Positions 24,952-34,145 of a stretch of 64,000 nucleotides of DNA are shown piece after piece (within the stretch, counting starts at the first letter, position 1; every line of letters starts with the position of its first letter). The notes under the pieces are model-generated. The model was not told where the DNA came from. It made no database searches and was given only the letters and a program-made list of their open reading frames with translations. A program made the translations under genes and the position numbers. Location: NCBI RefSeq assembly GCF_900167225.1, contig NZ_FUXH01000002.1:124001-188000 (forward strand), read 5' to 3'. The DNA is from Porphyromonas crevioricanis. GTDB taxonomy: Bacteria; Bacteroidota; Bacteroidia; Bacteroidales; Porphyromonadaceae.

Positions 24952-26574
24952 ATGAAACGGTTGAAGCATTACATAGACCAGATAGACCCTGCCGTTGGTG
25001 TAACTTTCCTTTTTACGTTTATCTATCTGCTTTTCCCCTCTGCCAATAATACTTTGGATTCGTTGGCCTATGCTCGTTATATGCGGGAGGGTTCGGAGAT
25101 TTTCTCTCCTCATCACTTGTTGTACCATGTGCCAAGCCATCTGTTTGGCTGTCTCATAGGTACGGATTGGATATTAGAGTGGATGTGTGCATTCAACGCC
25201 ATAGGCGCAGGCCTTTGTCTGTGGATGAGTGCCCGTATTATCTCCCGATTGCTTTCTTCCGTCGAACCTGATATACACACGGACCGAGACTTGCCTCCAA
25301 GCCTTCCTCGCTACTCTGTTGCCTTTGCGTTGTTGGGGCTTGGTAGCTGTTATGGTTTTGTACGATTCGCTACGGATGCAGAAACCTATATTTACCCGCT
25401 TTTCTGGGCTTTGTTGGCTACTGATGTCTGGCTCAAACAGCGGTTGGACAGTTCCTGTTTTTCTCGTTGGTCGACATTGTGGGTTGCTTTGTTAATGGCA
25501 GTAGCCTGTCTGTTTCACCAGATCTATTTCTTCTGGTATTTGGGCTTGGGGGTGAGCTACTTGCTCGTTGGTACCCCGAAGGAACGGCTGCGTACCGCTT
25601 TACTGTATGCCTTGGGAGGGAGTGTAGTCCCTGTGGTTTATGCTTTCTGTTTTTGCTTAGACAGCTATACCGAAGCTCCTAACTTGTTGATCTATATTTT
25701 CTATGACTACTATTTGCACCCCGAAGTCGGTTTGTTTCTATCCCCCAAACTCTTTGTTCTTTCTTTGGCAAATCTTGCCCGGTCTTTTTACCAGCTACAT
25801 GGCTATATCATCCCGTTCCTAAAGCATTATCCCTTATGGACAATCGGAGTTGCCGGAGCTTTGTGGATGCTTTTGAGTGCTTTGAGTGCTTATTTGCGTT
25901 GCCGGAAAATTCATCTTCAGTTCGTGGCACGAAGGGGACGATGTCGAGGGCGTGATTGTGCTTCTATCTTCTTGTTGATCTTTTTTCTGCAACTTGGCTT
26001 TGCTGCTTTGGCCGGAGCGAATGCTGAATTTATGACCATGCTCCCCTTCTTACTCTTTTTCTTCTCTTTTGCTCGCCGGAGTCGCTGGCTGTATGCTCTT
26101 CGCCCTTTGGCTTTCTCTCTTGTTTTGTGGAACTTCTCTCTGGCTCTCTTCCCCTCTCATTTCTATTCTTTGCAGCCGATTCGAGGGCAAGCCGAATTTG
26201 TTTTACATCACCCCGATGCCCAGTATTATTTGCAAGAAGATATTTGGGTGAGAAATTATTACCTCTATCACTTCCCTACAGCTCCGGTGCCTCAAATTCA
26301 TTCGATAGACCAAATCGCAGTCGATTTTGTTAACGCAGAAGATATGCAGCAAGATTCTATAACAGGAGAGAAGAGCAATCTTCGATATAATATGGGTGAT
26401 GCTTATACCGATATGTATAGCCCTCGCCTGCTGTCCCGTGCCAGTTTGCTTTCTGCTCCTGCCGAATTGTCGGCCTTTGCCGACAGGCTATCAGTTGATA
26501 CGCTACGTTTCTCTGTCGGTTACACACTTATGGAGAGAATCTCCCCGAAAGGATCGTATCCGCCTTTGCCTTGA
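24952..26574 (+). CDS. Polytopic integral membrane protein, unknown
   Basis: A 540-residue protein with roughly nine to eleven membrane segments, starting at VGVTFLFTFIYLLFP and ending with a soluble C-terminal region of about 110 residues. The N-terminal loop has an acidic-aromatic segment and a HHLLYH motif. This overall layout recalls GT-C-type glycosyltransferases or O-antigen-pathway membrane proteins, but no decisive motif was found. It is monocistronic, with a terminator upstream and a convergent gene 25 bp after its stop. No function is proposed. Confidence 0.7.
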   Translation: MKRLKHYIDQIDPAVGVTFLFTFIYLLFPSANNTLDSLAYARYMREGSEIFSPHHLLYHVPSHLFGCLIGTDWILEWMCAFNAIGAGLCLWMSARIISRLLSSVEPDIHTDRDLPPSLPRYSVAFALLGLGSCYGFVRFATDAETYIYPLFWALLATDVWLKQRLDSSCFSRWSTLWVALLMAVACLFHQIYFFWYLGLGVSYLLVGTPKERLRTALLYALGGSVVPVVYAFCFCLDSYTEAPNLLIYIFYDYYLHPEVGLFLSPKLFVLSLANLARSFYQLHGYIIPFLKHYPLWTIGVAGALWMLLSALSAYLRCRKIHLQFVARRGRCRGRDCASIFLLIFFLQLGFAALAGANAEFMTMLPFLLFFFSFARRSRWLYALRPLAFSLVLWNFSLALFPSHFYSLQPIRGQAEFVLHHPDAQYYLQEDIWVRNYYLYHFPTAPVPQIHSIDQIAVDFVNAEDMQQDSITGEKSNLRYNMGDAYTDMYSPRLLSRASLLSAPAELSAFADRLSVDTLRFSVGYTLMERISPKGSYPPLP

Positions 26575-26599
26575 GCAACTTTCCTTTTGTGCTACTTAC

Positions 26600-27907
26600 C
26601 TAATGTATGGCGAAGCTGATCCCGGCCGATACCGAGAAGACAAGCGGTTGTGCTTTGTATATGGTTTGGAGTTGAGATCTGCTGTCGAAATAGTAACCCA
26701 AAACGGGTTCCAGGTAGCAGGATAAAGAGTTGCTCAATCGGTAGGACAGCCCCAGTTTGCCATAGACGGAGAATTGCCAGGGGTGTTGAGATAGCGTTTC
26801 TTTTCCATATTCTGCTCGGACGGTTTTGTCTATTTGCCCTCCGATGCCCGAATAGAAATGCCACTTTGGAGAGGAAAGGAAATGCCAATTTACACCCAGA
26901 GGGAACCCTATATTGTGCAGGTGTTGCGATTCTCCTTTTGAACTCGAACTATACAAGTAAGTATAGACCAAACCGCTCTCCAGCACCAAACGAGAAGAAA
27001 GAGGGATATCCACTTTCAATCCGAAGCTGAGTGGTAAAGAATGTTGTAAGGTCTCGGTTGCAGCATCGTTGTTTGCTTGTGCCGCGGGATTTTTGTCTTC
27101 TCCCTCTCCTTCGGTCGAGTTTGAGTCCGATCCCGGAGGAGTAACACTGTTGTCCATATCGTTAGATGGATTGCTGGGATAGTCCGTAGGCGGAACATCG
27201 TACTGTCGTCTGCTTTTCGATATGGGTAGTGAGGTCGCCCCTCCTTGAGAGACATATGCTGCGAGTAGTACTTTTTGGTTGTTCTGTTTGGGGTAGTGGT
27301 ATCCTCCCATATTCGATAAGGAGGGTAGAGGCTTATGGCTGCGCAAATCAGTCTTCTTGCTGTTGTTGTGAGAGGTGGATTCTTCTGAGGGTTGTTTATT
27401 TTCTTCCTCATTTTTTTTGCATCCTGTTTCTTCTTTGCTTGTCGCTTGAGGAGACTCATTGGCTGTCTCCGGCTGTGACGACTCGGTAATATGCATGCCT
27501 GTCTGCATTTCTTGATTTGCACGGCTTTTTCCCGAAATACTCCTGCTTCCTTTCGGGAGAGAAGTGAGAGATTGCATCATATCAAAGGCTTGGGCAGTGG
27601 CTTCTTGGTCGGATCCCTTATCGTTGTCCTCTCCTGTGGCATCCTCCCTCTGCATGGCGAGCGTTGTATGGAGATCGGGCTGCAGCTCAGTCCGTCTCAG
27701 CAGGATAAATACGGCCAATCCAATACCCAAGAACACCGCTGCTACAGCTCCATACCACAAACGTATGCTTCTCGATTTACGAGCTGGCAGATGTGTTTGC
27801 AACGCCTTCCATCCCTCATCCAGATCAAGAGGAGGAGGAGAGGCCTCGGAGGCTTTGTCTCTTATTCGGCTTAGCCAGTCTCGTTGATGTATATCTTTCT
27901 TAGACAC
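26600..27907 (-). CDS. Membrane-anchored protein with C-terminal beta-barrel domain, partner of ECF sigma factor
   Basis: 435 residues encoded directly downstream of a sigma factor gene, with start and stop touching at 27907. Residues 1 to about 48 are cytoplasmic, with a short anti-sigma-like helix region (LDEGWKALQTHL). One membrane segment lies near 51-68 (LWYGAVAAVFLGIGLAVFIL). Residues 70-270 are low-complexity Ser/Glu/Asn/Pro. The last 160 residues are strand-rich with outer-membrane beta-barrel (PorT-like) character (SFGLKVDIPLSSRLVLESGL, ending SVSAGISFAIH). It probably keeps the sigma factor inactive until a signal arrives. This is inference from context. Confidence 0.75.
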   Translation of the reverse strand: MSKKDIHQRDWLSRIRDKASEASPPPLDLDEGWKALQTHLPARKSRSIRLWYGAVAAVFLGIGLAVFILLRRTELQPDLHTTLAMQREDATGEDNDKGSDQEATAQAFDMMQSLTSLPKGSRSISGKSRANQEMQTGMHITESSQPETANESPQATSKEETGCKKNEEENKQPSEESTSHNNSKKTDLRSHKPLPSLSNMGGYHYPKQNNQKVLLAAYVSQGGATSLPISKSRRQYDVPPTDYPSNPSNDMDNSVTPPGSDSNSTEGEGEDKNPAAQANNDAATETLQHSLPLSFGLKVDIPLSSRLVLESGLVYTYLYSSSSKGESQHLHNIGFPLGVNWHFLSSPKWHFYSGIGGQIDKTVRAEYGKETLSQHPWQFSVYGKLGLSYRLSNSLSCYLEPVLGYYFDSRSQLQTIYKAQPLVFSVSAGISFAIH

Positions 27908-28467
27908 TATTTTGTTGTATTGGCTTGAGTGATTTCTTTTGCAAGCAATTTGCGAGCTCGACTCAGTTGAGATGCAGAGGAGTGCTCGGCTATGCCCAAT
28001 GTCTCAGCTATTTGTTTGTGGCTGTACCCTTCTATCACATAGAGAATGAATACGGCTCTGTATCCGGGAGGTAGTTTGTGGATCATAGCCAGTATTTGCT
28101 CATAACTGAGGGCGGATACTTCATCGCTGTCTGGCTCACTCTCCTCCTCTTTTTCATCGGCCAAAAGCTCTACCGGATAGTCTGCCCACTTGTTTCCCTT
28201 TCGTAGATGCATCAGGGCTTCGTTGATTGCAATTCTGCTGAGCCAAGCTTCGAGGGAACCTTCCGAGCGATAGTGAAATCCATTGATTTTGTCGAATACC
28301 TTGATGAAAGTGTCGTGTAGCAAGTCTTTGGCCGTATCCGTATCGCTTATGTACCGGCAGATCGTGCGAAGTAGAGAGGGGGCATAGTCGTAGTATAAAG
28401 TCCGGTAAGCCTCCTGCTCCCCGGCTTTGCAACGCTCTGCCAAATCTTGCTCTCCTATCTTCCTCAT
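27907..28467 (-). CDS. ECF-type RNA polymerase sigma factor
   Basis: A 186-residue sigma-70 family factor. Region 2 covers about residues 20-88 (YRTLYYDYAPSLLRTICRY, DTFIKVFDKINGF, SLEAWLSRIAINEA). Region 4 covers about 120-178 (LPPGYRAVFILYVIEGYSHKQ, then an HTH in IAETLGIAEHSSASQLSRAR). There is no region 3, which defines the ECF type. The linker is acidic. The partner gene starts at its stop codon, so they form a transcriptional unit. Upstream on the minus strand a TATCTTTG box (28492-28499) fits the general promoter consensus. Target genes are unknown. Confidence 0.93.
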   Translation of the reverse strand: MRKIGEQDLAERCKAGEQEAYRTLYYDYAPSLLRTICRYISDTDTAKDLLHDTFIKVFDKINGFHYRSEGSLEAWLSRIAINEALMHLRKGNKWADYPVELLADEKEEESEPDSDEVSALSYEQILAMIHKLPPGYRAVFILYVIEGYSHKQIAETLGIAEHSSASQLSRARKLLAKEITQANTTK

Positions 28468-28491
28468 TATGGTCTATTGGATTCAACTTCT

Positions 28492-28499
28492 CAAAGATA
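28492..28499 (-). promoter_or_regulatory. -7 promoter box of the ECF sigma gene
   Basis: Minus-strand TATCTTTG matches TAnnTTTG, 25 bp before the sigma factor start. No good -33 box was found. Confidence 0.4.
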
Positions 28500-28737
28500 A
28501 AGCAATATGTTAAGAAAGTTGTTGCCAAATAGCAGTTGTGTTTTTTGTCGGTTGTTTTTGTCGATTTATTCTTTATTGCATTCGCCTTCTTGAGACCATT
28601 ATACGGGCGTCCGAACCTTACTGAAACAAGCTTTCGCTCACCCTCGAGAATTCCACATGAACGCCCTCCGGCCAGTTATATCCATCTTCCACCTCTATAA
28701 TGCAATCTCCCCTTGATTACTGCATCCGGTTGTAACA

Positions 28738-28945
28738 AATCAATCCTTCTTATCGAACTCGAATGGCATAAATGAGCCCTTTGGGTAGGTTTCAAAACGG
28801 TAGTTATAACTTGCCATTTTGTTGACTTTGCAGAATGCGGTAACCTCGAAATTGGGATTGAGAGTGCAGAGAATATACTTGTCATATATGACCAGGCCCG
28901 AATGTCGAAAATAAGCAGCAAGAGCCGTGTTATGCAACAGTCTTA
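28738..28945 (-). repeat. Dispersed repeat family, full-length copy (inverted)
   Basis: Read on the minus strand this matches 48144-48320 over about 150 bases with only scattered differences. The shared core runs from cgacattcgggcctggtcat to tctgcaaagtcaacaaaatgg. The element encloses a 65-codon frame (28740-28937, minus) whose sequence FRHSGLVIYDKYILCTLNPN is kept in the other copy. It sits in the gap between the sigma gene and the next gene. Confidence 0.8.
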
Positions 28946-28986
28946 TAAATACATATTTTCGCAGGTGATAGTGGCGAAGATGGGCG

Positions 28987-29613
28987 ATGAAATGGCATTG
29001 GATTTTTAGTCTCTTACTTTACTTCCTCTCTCTAAACATGGCGGAGGCACGGATTGGAGGTTCGGGTGAAAAGGAAGCTGCGTTCGACTCCATTGGGATG
29101 AATAGGGTCGGACTCCGATTTTTTGGTTTGAGTTGGCATCCACATGGAGAGCGAGAGAATGCTTCTATCATGCCGTTGAGATTGGACAGGGATGCCTATT
29201 GGGTGCAAAACTTAGGTGCAATTATTTCTTACGAACGAATGCTTTGGGCAGACGTCCTCTCCTCCAAAGCAGCTATTGCTCTTTACTCCGACTGTGCAGC
29301 GCAGTTGGGCGGATTTGTTCATGTCGGCTTGCGGGGGCGTATCCTGAAACTGGGAAAGCATCAAGTTTGGGGAGGTATAGGTCCGACTTTGATTTTCAGG
29401 AAAAACTGGTTGAATATAGACGGATATAGAGATCAGAACTTATTCAAAGGAGTGTCCGGCGACAAGTTCCAGTACCTCTTTTTGTGGTATGCGGGAGAGT
29501 TCGACTACCGTTATTCTATTTCCTCTCATTGGGATGTGGTAGGGAGCTTCGTTCCCGGTTATCCAGACCTGATGAGTTTTTCCCTTGGGGTGAATTATAA
29601 TTTTTCTCTTTGA
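28987..29613 (+). CDS. Exported protein, probable small outer membrane beta-barrel
   Basis: 208 residues with an N-terminal signal peptide (1-21, cleavage after MAEA). The rest is strand-rich with alternating hydrophobic residues, and the chain ends in NYNFSL, with an aromatic residue near the C-terminus as in outer membrane proteins. No family is recognised. It is preceded by the dispersed repeat and followed by the left edge of the mobilizable element. A role in the outer membrane is inferred only from structure. Confidence 0.55.
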   Translation: MKWHWIFSLLLYFLSLNMAEARIGGSGEKEAAFDSIGMNRVGLRFFGLSWHPHGERENASIMPLRLDRDAYWVQNLGAIISYERMLWADVLSSKAAIALYSDCAAQLGGFVHVGLRGRILKLGKHQVWGGIGPTLIFRKNWLNIDGYRDQNLFKGVSGDKFQYLFLWYAGEFDYRYSISSHWDVVGSFVPGYPDLMSFSLGVNYNFSL

Positions 29614-29728
29614 TACTTCTTTTGTATAAAACTGTCCCTTTAGAGAGCTGTTTCTTTGTGGAGGCTCCTTGTGGCCTGTTGGGGGGGCTTTTTTTTATTT
29701 GCAGGGGAGAGAGCAAAAATTCGTGCGC

Positions 29729-29749
29729 AAGAAAATATTTTTTCGTGCG
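29729..29749 (+). repeat. 21-bp repeat at left edge of the mobilizable element (candidate attL)
   Basis: The 21 bases starting aagaaaatattttttcg are identical to two tandem copies at 43426-43446 and 43448-43468, beyond the relaxase gene. A partial copy (ttcgtgcg) directly precedes it. It could be an attachment-site core or a dispersed intergenic repeat. Confidence 0.45.
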
Positions 29750-29904
29750 CACTCCGATAAATTTTCTTGCGGAACTATTCGAGGAAAGGGCATTGGGGAG
29801 CCGATTGAGGGTAAGTGGATGAGAATGAGAGGGATTTTCGGAGTGTTGCGATGGTTTGCATTGGAGTGTAAAGAGCAGAAGATGTGGATTTATGCAGAAG
29901 TTCC

Positions 29905-30066
29905 GTTACCAAATCATTAGTCGATTCGTTGATTGGTAACGGTGAGGTAAAAGAAGGTAACCGAAGAGGGTTTCGTCGGTCTTGAACTTTTTCTCTTCTG
30001 CGGTGCTGATGCACTATGACACAATGTTTTGCGTAACAGAGAAGGCTTCGGTAACGGGTAACTTTG
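29905..30066 (+). promoter_or_regulatory. GGTAAC boxes and integrase promoter
   Basis: GTTACC at 29905-29910 is followed by GGTAAC at 29935, 29956, 30050 and 30057, upstream of the first integrase. The last box overlaps TAACTTTG (30059-30066), a TAnnTTTG promoter element 19 bp before the start codon. GTTACC (43349) and GGTAAC (43374) recur at the other end of the element. Such repeated short sites suit integrase arm-binding or autoregulation; this role is inferred. Confidence 0.45.
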
Positions 30067-30085
30067 CCCATAAAAACAGAAGCGT

Positions 30086-31315
30086 ATGCGAAGAGACAAA
30101 TTCAAGGTGTTGCTCTACCTGAAAAAGAGCGGATTGGACAAGTCGGGGCAAGCTCCAATCATGGGGCGGATAACGTACGGGCGAACCATGGCGCAGTTCA
30201 GTTGCAAACTTTCATGCGAACCCGATTTGTGGAACGCTCGTGAGAGCAGATTGAACGGCAAGAGTCATGAGGCAGTGGTTACGAATGGCAAGTTGGATCG
30301 TTTGCTCCTTTCGGTGCATTCGGCTTATCGGAGACTTTGGGAACGAAGTACAGTATTTACGGCAACGGACATCAAGGAGCTGTTTCAGGGGAGTATGCAG
30401 AGTCAGACGACTTTCTTGGAACGATACGACCGCATGTTTGAAGAGATGGAGAAATTGGTCGGGGTGGAAATCAAAGCCTCTTCGCTGTATGCCTATCGCT
30501 CGACTCGAAAGCATTTGCAACACTTCATCCTTCATCAGTTCCACTCTTCGGACATCGCTTTCGGGCAGATTGGGGATGATTTCCTCTCGCAGTTGGAACA
30601 TTATATCAAGGGCGTGTCGGGGCTGTCGCAAGGCGGTTACAGACGAATCGCTTTGTACTCCAAGAAGATTCTCCGCTTGGCGTATCAAGAGGGACTTATC
30701 GACCGCTTGTTGTTCGATGAAGTAGAAATAGAGCGAGGCGAGAACAGAGTGCCTCGTGCATTGGACAAGGTATCATTGGAGAAGTTGCGGGCTTTGACTT
30801 TCGATGCTCACGAATCGGCACTAGAGACAGCTCGAGATTTGTTTGTTTTCTCTTGTTTCACGGGCGTTGCCTATTGCGATATGGTTACCCTTGGTCGGGA
30901 GCATCTTTTTACGGATGATGAAGGGGCATGGTGGCTGAAGTTCCGCAGACAAAAGACTGACACACTTTGTCGTGTGAAGCTTCTGCCCGAAGCGGTGCGT
31001 TTGATAGAGCGGTATCAGTCAGAGGAACGAATCACGCTCTTTGAGCCCGTTGCCTATTCAGTTTACCTTGCTCAACTCAAGGCTTTGCAACTCCGAGCGG
31101 GCATCGCTGTTCCACTTTCGGCTCACGTCGGTCGCCACACTTTTGCCACACTCATAACGTTGGAACGAGGTGTCCCCATCGAAACCGTGAGCCGAATGTT
31201 GGGGCATGGTAGCATCAAAACCACGGAACGATATGCCCACGTCACCCCGAAGAAGCTCTTCGATGAGTTCGAGCGATTTCTCTCTTTCACCGAAGATTTA
31301 CGACTCTCTTTGTGA
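30086..31315 (+). CDS. Tyrosine recombinase (integrase) 1
   Basis: A 409-residue site-specific recombinase of the Bacteroidota mobile-element type. The N-terminal arm-binding-like part is followed by a SAM-like core-binding domain (about 110-220) and the catalytic domain. The HxxR box (HVGRHTFATL), the second His (MLGHGSIKTT) and the nucleophile Tyr (ERYAHV) are present. The first catalytic Arg position reads FTGVAYCDM, so that Arg is replaced, as in other Bacteroidota integrases such as IntDOT. It is the first gene of the element, next to repeated GGTAAC boxes. Confidence 0.92.
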   Translation: MRRDKFKVLLYLKKSGLDKSGQAPIMGRITYGRTMAQFSCKLSCEPDLWNARESRLNGKSHEAVVTNGKLDRLLLSVHSAYRRLWERSTVFTATDIKELFQGSMQSQTTFLERYDRMFEEMEKLVGVEIKASSLYAYRSTRKHLQHFILHQFHSSDIAFGQIGDDFLSQLEHYIKGVSGLSQGGYRRIALYSKKILRLAYQEGLIDRLLFDEVEIERGENRVPRALDKVSLEKLRALTFDAHESALETARDLFVFSCFTGVAYCDMVTLGREHLFTDDEGAWWLKFRRQKTDTLCRVKLLPEAVRLIERYQSEERITLFEPVAYSVYLAQLKALQLRAGIAVPLSAHVGRHTFATLITLERGVPIETVSRMLGHGSIKTTERYAHVTPKKLFDEFERFLSFTEDLRLSL

Positions 31316-31342
31316 GCTTCAAGAATATGCCCTGAAAAGCAC

Positions 31343-31388
31343 CTAAGCTTTTCCGAGAAAGCAATAAAGCTTTTACCCGAAAGCTTAG
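31343..31388. repeat. AAGCTT-containing inverted repeat between the integrases
   Basis: CTAAGCTTT at 31343-31351 and its complement AAAGCTTAG at 31380-31388 flank further AAGCTT copies at about 31367 and 31391. It may be a hairpin or a protein-binding cluster in the 123-bp gap between the two integrase genes. Confidence 0.4.
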
Positions 31389-31438
31389 AAGCTTTGGGAG
31401 ACAACGTTATTACAATTCATACAGCACACGAAAAGATT

Positions 31439-32650
31439 ATGCGCAGTACATTCAAAATCCTATTCTATATCAATAAGAATAAAGTCAAAACAGACGGTAC
31501 GACAGGCATCCTTTGTCGCATCACCATCGACGGAGCAAACGTGGTGATGAGCACGGGCGAAAGTGTTGCTCCCCACGAGTGGAACCTGAAACGAGGAGAA
31601 ACAACCGATAAGAAAACGAATCAACGCTTGCAAGCCTTTCGGGACGAAATCGAACAAGGGTACAACAACTTGCTCTATCGATATGGGGTGGTGAGTGCGG
31701 AACTGCTGAAAAATCATTTGCAGGGTGTGGGCAAAGCTCCGACAACACTTTTGGCAATGAGTCGGGCAGAAGTGCAACGACAAAGCGAGGAAGTTGAAAA
31801 ATCCAAGAGCGAAAGCACCTATCGGCAGAATGGTTATTCGGATAGGCAGTTGAGAAACTTTGTGCGAAGTCGAGGTGAAGAGGATGTGCCTCTTACGGCA
31901 GTTACGATGGGTTTCTTCGACGATTATCGCTTCTATCTGAAGAGAGAGGATTATGCTCCTGCAACGATAAACAAACATCTGTGCTGGTTGAGCCGATTGA
32001 TGTATCGAGCCGTCAGCCAAGGGACAATCCGTTTCAATCCGTTTGAGGGTGTGAAGTATGAGACAGTGGAGCGCAAACCTCGCTTCCTCTCCAAGGGCGA
32101 TGTGGCGAAGCTCTTGGCTTTCCCATTGCAGGATGAAGGGGCAGAACTAAGCCGAAGAATGTTTCTTTTTGCAGTCTTTACAGGTTTGGCTTTTGCCGAC
32201 TTGCAAAGCCTGCGAGTTTCACAAATAGAAACGAATAGCGATGGGAAACGATATGTCCGCAAGGCGAGACAGAAAACAGAAGTGGAAAGTCTGATACCAT
32301 TGCACCCAATAGCAGAGCAGATACTTTTGCTCTACTTGAAAGAGGAAGACTGCAGCAATGACCACGAAGTATTTCCCGACACGATAACCAAAAGCCAACT
32401 TGTTGCCCACCTCAAAGCTATAGGCTTGGCTTGTGGCATACGCACTCCGCTGACTTGGCATATCGCAAGACATAGCTTTGGCACACTAACCTTGGAAGCT
32501 GGTATCCCAATGGAGAGCATCGCCAAAATGATGGGACACGCCTCCATCTCCAGCACGCAAATCTACGCTCAAATCACAGACCAAAAGATTGCAAGGGATA
32601 TGAATAAGTTGATAGAAAAAGAATTCAAAACAAATTTTACTTTAAACTGA
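31439..32650 (+). CDS. Tyrosine recombinase (integrase) 2
   Basis: A second recombinase in tandem, about 403 residues from the ATG at 31439; a start at 31394 would add 15 residues without family resemblance. It has a SAM-like core-binding domain and a catalytic domain with HIARHSFGTL, MMGHASISST and the Tyr in TQIYAQI. The first catalytic Arg is again missing (FTGLAFADL). Sequence similarity to integrase 1 is only general, so it is not a recent duplication. Paired integrases occur in some Bacteroides mobilizable elements. Confidence 0.92.
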   Translation: MRSTFKILFYINKNKVKTDGTTGILCRITIDGANVVMSTGESVAPHEWNLKRGETTDKKTNQRLQAFRDEIEQGYNNLLYRYGVVSAELLKNHLQGVGKAPTTLLAMSRAEVQRQSEEVEKSKSESTYRQNGYSDRQLRNFVRSRGEEDVPLTAVTMGFFDDYRFYLKREDYAPATINKHLCWLSRLMYRAVSQGTIRFNPFEGVKYETVERKPRFLSKGDVAKLLAFPLQDEGAELSRRMFLFAVFTGLAFADLQSLRVSQIETNSDGKRYVRKARQKTEVESLIPLHPIAEQILLLYLKEEDCSNDHEVFPDTITKSQLVAHLKAIGLACGIRTPLTWHIARHSFGTLTLEAGIPMESIAKMMGHASISSTQIYAQITDQKIARDMNKLIEKEFKTNFTLN

Positions 32651-32703
32651 AAAATCAATGCAAAAGCAAATATAAATAACTAACTTCGTAGCGTTAATTC
32701 GAT

Positions 32704-33441
32704 ATGATTCTTCAGGTTAAGCATATTTCCAAAGCTTTTGGAGATAACCATGTCTTGGATGGAGCTTCTCTATCTCTTGAATTTGGACAAATCTCCGTGC
32801 TGATGGGAGCGAATGGATCGGGCAAAACGACTTTGTTTAATATCATCTCTGGATTTCTCAAGCCAGATGCAGGAGATGTATATTTGAATGATAAATTGAT
32901 AAAGTCTCTCAGCCCGTACGAGATTGCTCGCATCGGACTATCTCGTACCTTTCAAGACATGCGGCTCATCAGCAAGCTAAGTGTCCGAGAGAATGTCCTA
33001 CTTGCATTCTCGCAGCAGCGTGGCGAGGCTTGGTGGCGTGTGTTTTTTTCAAATAGAGAGGAAGAAAACAAGCTTATACAAAAGGCCAATGAGATTCTTA
33101 AAACTTGCTTTATTGAGGATGTCTCAGATAGTCTTGCTGGGCAAATTTCTTACGGGCAACAGAAGCTCCTCAATCTGGCTTGCTGTTTGGCGAGCGATGC
33201 GCCGATTTTGCTTCTAGACGAACCAGTGGCTGGGGTCAACCCCAAGTACCGAGACTTGCTAGCTCAAGTTATTCTCGGTCTGCGTAATTCAGGTAAAGCA
33301 CTGCTTATTATTGAACACAATCGAGACTTCATTGAGCTCGTGGCTGATAAGATTCTATTCCTCAATGGAGGGAGAATCTCGGAGTATGCGAGCTATAAAG
33401 CTTTTAGAGAGAATGAAATCGTCCAAAATGCCTACGTATGA
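32704..33441 (+). CDS. ABC importer ATPase, LivG-like
   Basis: One of two ATPases of a branched-chain-amino-acid-type (HAAT family) importer, 245 residues. The Walker A motif GANGSGKTT is at 35-43, the signature region is ISYGQQKLLNLA, and Walker B is LLLDEP at 169-174. The C-terminus VADKILFLNGGRIS is characteristic of LivG. It ends in a 4-bp ATGA overlap with the LivF-like gene, so the six-gene operon starts here. The true substrate is not known. It is cargo of the mobilizable element, placed directly after integrase 2. Confidence 0.9.
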   Translation: MILQVKHISKAFGDNHVLDGASLSLEFGQISVLMGANGSGKTTLFNIISGFLKPDAGDVYLNDKLIKSLSPYEIARIGLSRTFQDMRLISKLSVRENVLLAFSQQRGEAWWRVFFSNREEENKLIQKANEILKTCFIEDVSDSLAGQISYGQQKLLNLACCLASDAPILLLDEPVAGVNPKYRDLLAQVILGLRNSGKALLIIEHNRDFIELVADKILFLNGGRISEYASYKAFRENEIVQNAYV

Positions 33442-34145
33442 GTACACTCCTAGATATTCGCCATATTAACTCGGGCTACGGGCAGAAGCAAGTCCTCCAC
33501 GACATATCGCTACAGATCGGGGAGGGTGAGATCGTGCTATTGGTGGGCTCCAATGGCTCGGGGAAGAGTACACTCTTCAAGGTTATCTATGGTTTGCTAG
33601 AAGCTTGGTCGGGCGAAATATCCTTTGAGGGGGCCTCGCTTCAGTCACCACAGCTACATACGCCAGCCTCTCGATTGATTGGCAGAGGACTGATGTATAT
33701 TCCTCAAAAGGGCGAACTGTATGAGGATATGAGCGTTAGAGATAATCTATACTGCTCCCTCCTGCACCTCGGGTGCAAATCCGAGATCGACAGCCGTATG
33801 GAGGAAGTTCTAGAGCAAATGCCACTCCTCAAGAAACGATCGAAACAAACAGCAGGACGGCTAAGTGGCGGCGAACGTAAAATGCTAAGCCTAGGGATGG
33901 TCATGGCCAATAAGCCTCGTCTCTTGCTCTACGATGAGCCACTTGCGGGGCTTAGCGAAGACAATACAGAGCAGGTACTCGACTATATCCAAAAACTCAA
34001 AGCACAGGGAACGAGTATCGTCCTCATTGAGCACCGCATTCGAGAACTCATGGGGCACGTCGATAGAGTCCTCGGGCTTAGGCTCGGTAGGCTATACACT
34101 GGAGATTTAAACACATTAGATAACATCAAACAATTCATCGTATGA
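33438..34145 (+). CDS. ABC importer ATPase, LivF-like
   Basis: The second ATPase, 235 residues: Walker A GSNGSGKST at 37-45, signature LSGGERKML near 141-149, Walker B LLLYDEP. LivF and LivG come in pairs in this importer class. It overlaps both neighbours by 4 bp (ATGA at 33438 and again at 34142), indicating translational coupling. Base composition is about 53% GC in a 60-base sample (33841-33900), unlike the genes that follow. Confidence 0.9.
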   Translation: MSTLLDIRHINSGYGQKQVLHDISLQIGEGEIVLLVGSNGSGKSTLFKVIYGLLEAWSGEISFEGASLQSPQLHTPASRLIGRGLMYIPQKGELYEDMSVRDNLYCSLLHLGCKSEIDSRMEEVLEQMPLLKKRSKQTAGRLSGGERKMLSLGMVMANKPRLLLYDEPLAGLSEDNTEQVLDYIQKLKAQGTSIVLIEHRIRELMGHVDRVLGLRLGRLYTGDLNTLDNIKQFIV

